A stretch of 56,854 nucleotides of DNA from Mycoplasmataceae bacterium (GTDB lineage Bacteria > Bacillota_I > Bacilli_A > Mycoplasmatales > Mycoplasmoidaceae). Position 1 is the stretch's first letter; each line of letters begins with the position of its first letter. The DNA is taken from positions 1 to 56,854 of the forward strand of contig JAIRTE010000015.1 in NCBI GenBank assembly GCA_031255095.1, given 5' to 3'. The position numbers and the translations under genes are program-made. The notes under the pieces are model-generated. The model made no database searches and was not told where the DNA came from. It worked only from the letters and a program-made list of their open reading frames with translations. Of this stretch, positions 54,847 through 56,854 are shown piece after piece.

Positions 54847-55734
54847 ATGGGCTTTAAAATAGTGGAGTTAGAAAACTCTTGAAAAATTGGATATAAACTT
54901 GATAACATTATAGTAAATTATAAAGAATTTGTTATTCCAATATTAATTAGTGAAATAGATGTATTGTTAGTCAATAACCAGCTAAGTGTTTCAGTTAGAT
55001 TGCTTAGTGAATTATCAAAGCATAATGTATTAGTAATCATTTGTGATGAAAAACATATACCATCTACTTTAATTGTTCCAATTTCTGGGCATTATAATAG
55101 TTTGAAAATTTTAGAAAAACAAATGCAATGAACTGATAAATATAAATTTGAAAAATGAAGAGACATTATTAAATTGAAAATATTTTTTGAAGACCAAATA
55201 ATTGATTTTTTAAAATTAGATAAAATAGATAATGTAAATTACAACTATGATAGTTTTGTTAGTGTGCAAGGTGCTGAAGCATTACATGCTAGAATGCTTT
55301 TTGAAAGATTATTTGGTAAAAAATTTATCAGATTTGATGAAGAAAATGATGAGAATAGATTTATTAATTCTACATTAAATTATGGTTTTAGTATTATCCT
55401 TTCAGCATTTTGTAGAAGTATTGTTAAAAATGGTTATGATACAAGAATTTCATTGTTTCATAAATCATTTTCTAATCATTTTGCATTGGCATCTGACTTA
55501 ATGGAACCATTTAGAATATTAATAACTTTTTATACTTATAAAGTAATCAGAAAATTAAAAAAAGAGCATTTAATTTTATCTTCTGAAATCAAAACACAAT
55601 TGATAAAAATTTTGGAAGAAGATATGTATTACAACAATGAAAGAATTAGAATTTCTATTGGAATTGATAAATATGTTTTTGATATTTTAAATGATAAAGA
55701 ATTTAAGATAGAATTCATTTATGATATCAACTAA
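54847..55734 (+). CDS. cas1: CRISPR integrase Cas1
   Basis: Protein of 295 residues (MGFKIVELENSWKIGYKLD), type II form. SVQGAEALHARMLFERLFG holds the metal Glu, FHKSFSNHFALASDLMEPFR the His and Asp. It integrates new spacers with Cas2. The frame needs TGA Trp near 54878, 55130 and 55158. It overlaps the first possible cas2 start. Confidence 0.94.
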
Positions 55735-55738
55735 TTTT

Positions 55739-56047
55739 ATGAGAATTTTTGTCTTTTTTGATTTGCCCACAGACACCGCTGAAGATTTAAAAAATTACCG
55801 TATTTTTAGAAAAAATTTATTTAAATTAGGATATACAATGATGCAATACTCAATATATCAAAAATCTATCAATGTGCAAACTAAAAGAGAAAGAGAAGAA
55901 AAGAAAATTATTTCTATTCTTCCAAAATACGGCGATGTGAGATTTATGTGTGTCACTGAACATCAATATCAAGATATAAAAATTTTACGTGGCGAAAAAA
56001 GCATTGTCGAAAAAGTAAATGATGAAAAAACATATATAAAATTATAA
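55739..56047 (+). CDS. cas2: CRISPR-associated Cas2
   Basis: Protein of 102 residues starting MRIFVFFDLPTDTAED, the usual beginning with the Asp of the ferredoxin fold; QYSIYQKSI is typical of type II Cas2. I chose ATG 55739 over an in-frame ATG at 55721. It follows cas1 by 4 bp and precedes csn2 by 1 bp. Confidence 0.93.
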   Translation: MRIFVFFDLPTDTAEDLKNYRIFRKNLFKLGYTMMQYSIYQKSINVQTKREREEKKIISILPKYGDVRFMCVTEHQYQDIKILRGEKSIVEKVNDEKTYIKL

Positions 56048-56048
56048 T

Positions 56049-56744
56049 ATGGGTTACATCAGCTTAAATGAAAAAACAATAAACATAACTATTGATAACA
56101 TTTTATTTGTTAAAACTTCCGATTTGATGGAATTTTATTATTTAATAACTGAGAGTAAGATTAAGGTCTATGATGAAGTTGATTTTATGAATAAACATCG
56201 AAGTATCATTATTACACCAATTACACTCATTGGAGATCTCATTAATTTTTCAAAAACTAATTGTTTTGGTAAAAAATTTTTAGAAAATGAACAATGAAAT
56301 TTATCAAATTTATTCAACGAAAATACTAAAGAAACAATATTTACTGAATTACAAAAATATTTTTCTGATATAGAAATGAAACAAGATTTTGATTATGCAA
56401 AAATTCTTAATTTTTTATTAGAATGCAATGGCGACAAAAATATTACTAAAAAAGAATTTTTAACTTTCATTGAATGTTTTGAAAGAACAACATTAACAAA
56501 TTTAATGATTCTTAATCCAACTTGATTTGATGATGATTGTATTGAAAAAATAAAAGAGAAAAATATCAAAACTGTAATTGTATTTAATGATTACCAAAAT
56601 ATTAAAAAATATGTGGTTGATGATATTAATAATGTGGTTGTCATTACTAAAAATGATGTATGCATATATGATGAAAAAAATAATATTTCAAATGAAGATA
56701 AAAGTGATGATATTTTTGGAGAAAAAGTATTCTTAAAATTCTAA
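56049..56744 (+). CDS. csn2: Csn2-like spacer acquisition protein
   Basis: Protein of 231 residues in the csn2 position; NLMILNPTWFDDDCIEKIKE and KTVIVFNDYQNIKKYV fit the Csn2 fold, where a DNA-end-binding ring forms. This makes the locus subtype II-A in content. Sequence identity to well-known Csn2 proteins cannot be judged by eye. Two TGA codons. Immediately after the stop an open frame one base off continues to 56851. Confidence 0.72.
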
Positions 56745-56854
56745 AATCAGAATTTTTAAATATTAAATCAGTAGCATTCGCTGCTAATAATTACTTACTA
56801 ACATCTACCAATGGGTTTGCCATAAAGGCTAATCTTAGAACTTGTATATAAAAT
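56745..56854 (+). other. 3' flank of csn2 with an open frame
   Basis: Reads SEFLNIKSVAFAANNYLLTS then TNGFAIKANLRTCI and TAA at 56849, protein-like. It may be the original csn2 end after a frameshift or part of a lost gene. No direct repeats typical of a CRISPR array appear before the window ends. Confidence 0.35.

Overview
The window is a chromosomal segment of a mycoplasma (Mollicutes). It is extremely AT-rich, and in nearly every protein gene TGA must be read as tryptophan; with the standard code secY, gatB, cas9, the large helicase and the surface proteins all break at TGA codons. All coordinates here use the Trp reading. Gene content (two signal-peptide surface proteins in tandem, a BspA-like lipoprotein, type II CRISPR-Cas, no cell-wall genes) fits a host-associated mycoplasma. 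I do not assign a species.

Layout. 1-3 kb: IS3-type transposase remnant, then rnr and secG on the minus strand. 3-9 kb: secY (minus) is followed not by the usual adk/map but by four overlapping surface-sugar genes (GT4 glycosyltransferase, GT8 glycosyltransferase, a second GT-B-like enzyme, FkbM methyltransferase). Three of the four carry an in-frame CA dinucleotide tract close to the start codon, the hallmark of slipped-strand phase variation. 9-16 kb: a repetitive Trp-heptad coiled-coil protein, a hypothetical gene, dnaX, a Fic-like gene, a 16S rRNA gene with its RNase III stem but without 23S/5S beside it, and two tandem coiled-coil proteins related to the Trp-heptad one. 16-22.6 kb: ruvA-ruvB-gatC-gatA-gatB-lepA on the plus strand.

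22.6-32 kb: small membrane proteins, a leucine-rich-repeat lipoprotein (plus), and an operon of two very large membrane-anchored surface proteins (minus). 32-43.6 kb: tatD (plus); then a long minus-strand block that starts with a 1375-residue SF1 helicase with a C-terminal nuclease-like domain, continues through membrane proteins with related tails, and ends with rplR-rpsE-rplO and one more membrane protein. The spc ribosomal cluster is therefore broken: rplF is not upstream and secY lies about 25 kb away. 43.6-46.3 kb: tRNA-Pro and tRNA-Met, then a surface-protein gene whose signal peptide is separated from its body by a one-base frameshift at a G6/T7 tract, probably an OFF phase variant. 46.4-49.4 kb: an AAA/DUF4143 ATPase and fpg within a decayed tandem duplication. 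49.4-51.5 kb: a YhhN-like membrane protein and an aldehyde dehydrogenase. 51.5-56.8 kb: cas9 (minus) head-to-head with cas1-cas2-csn2 (plus) across 52 bp. No CRISPR repeat array or recognisable tracrRNA lies inside the window.

A shared regulatory theme: many first-in-unit genes have TATAAT only 6-11 nt before the start codon (dnaX, gatC, cas9, cas1, helicase, ATPase and others), which predicts leaderless or nearly leaderless mRNAs, whereas several genes inside operons have a strong GGAGG ribosome binding site.
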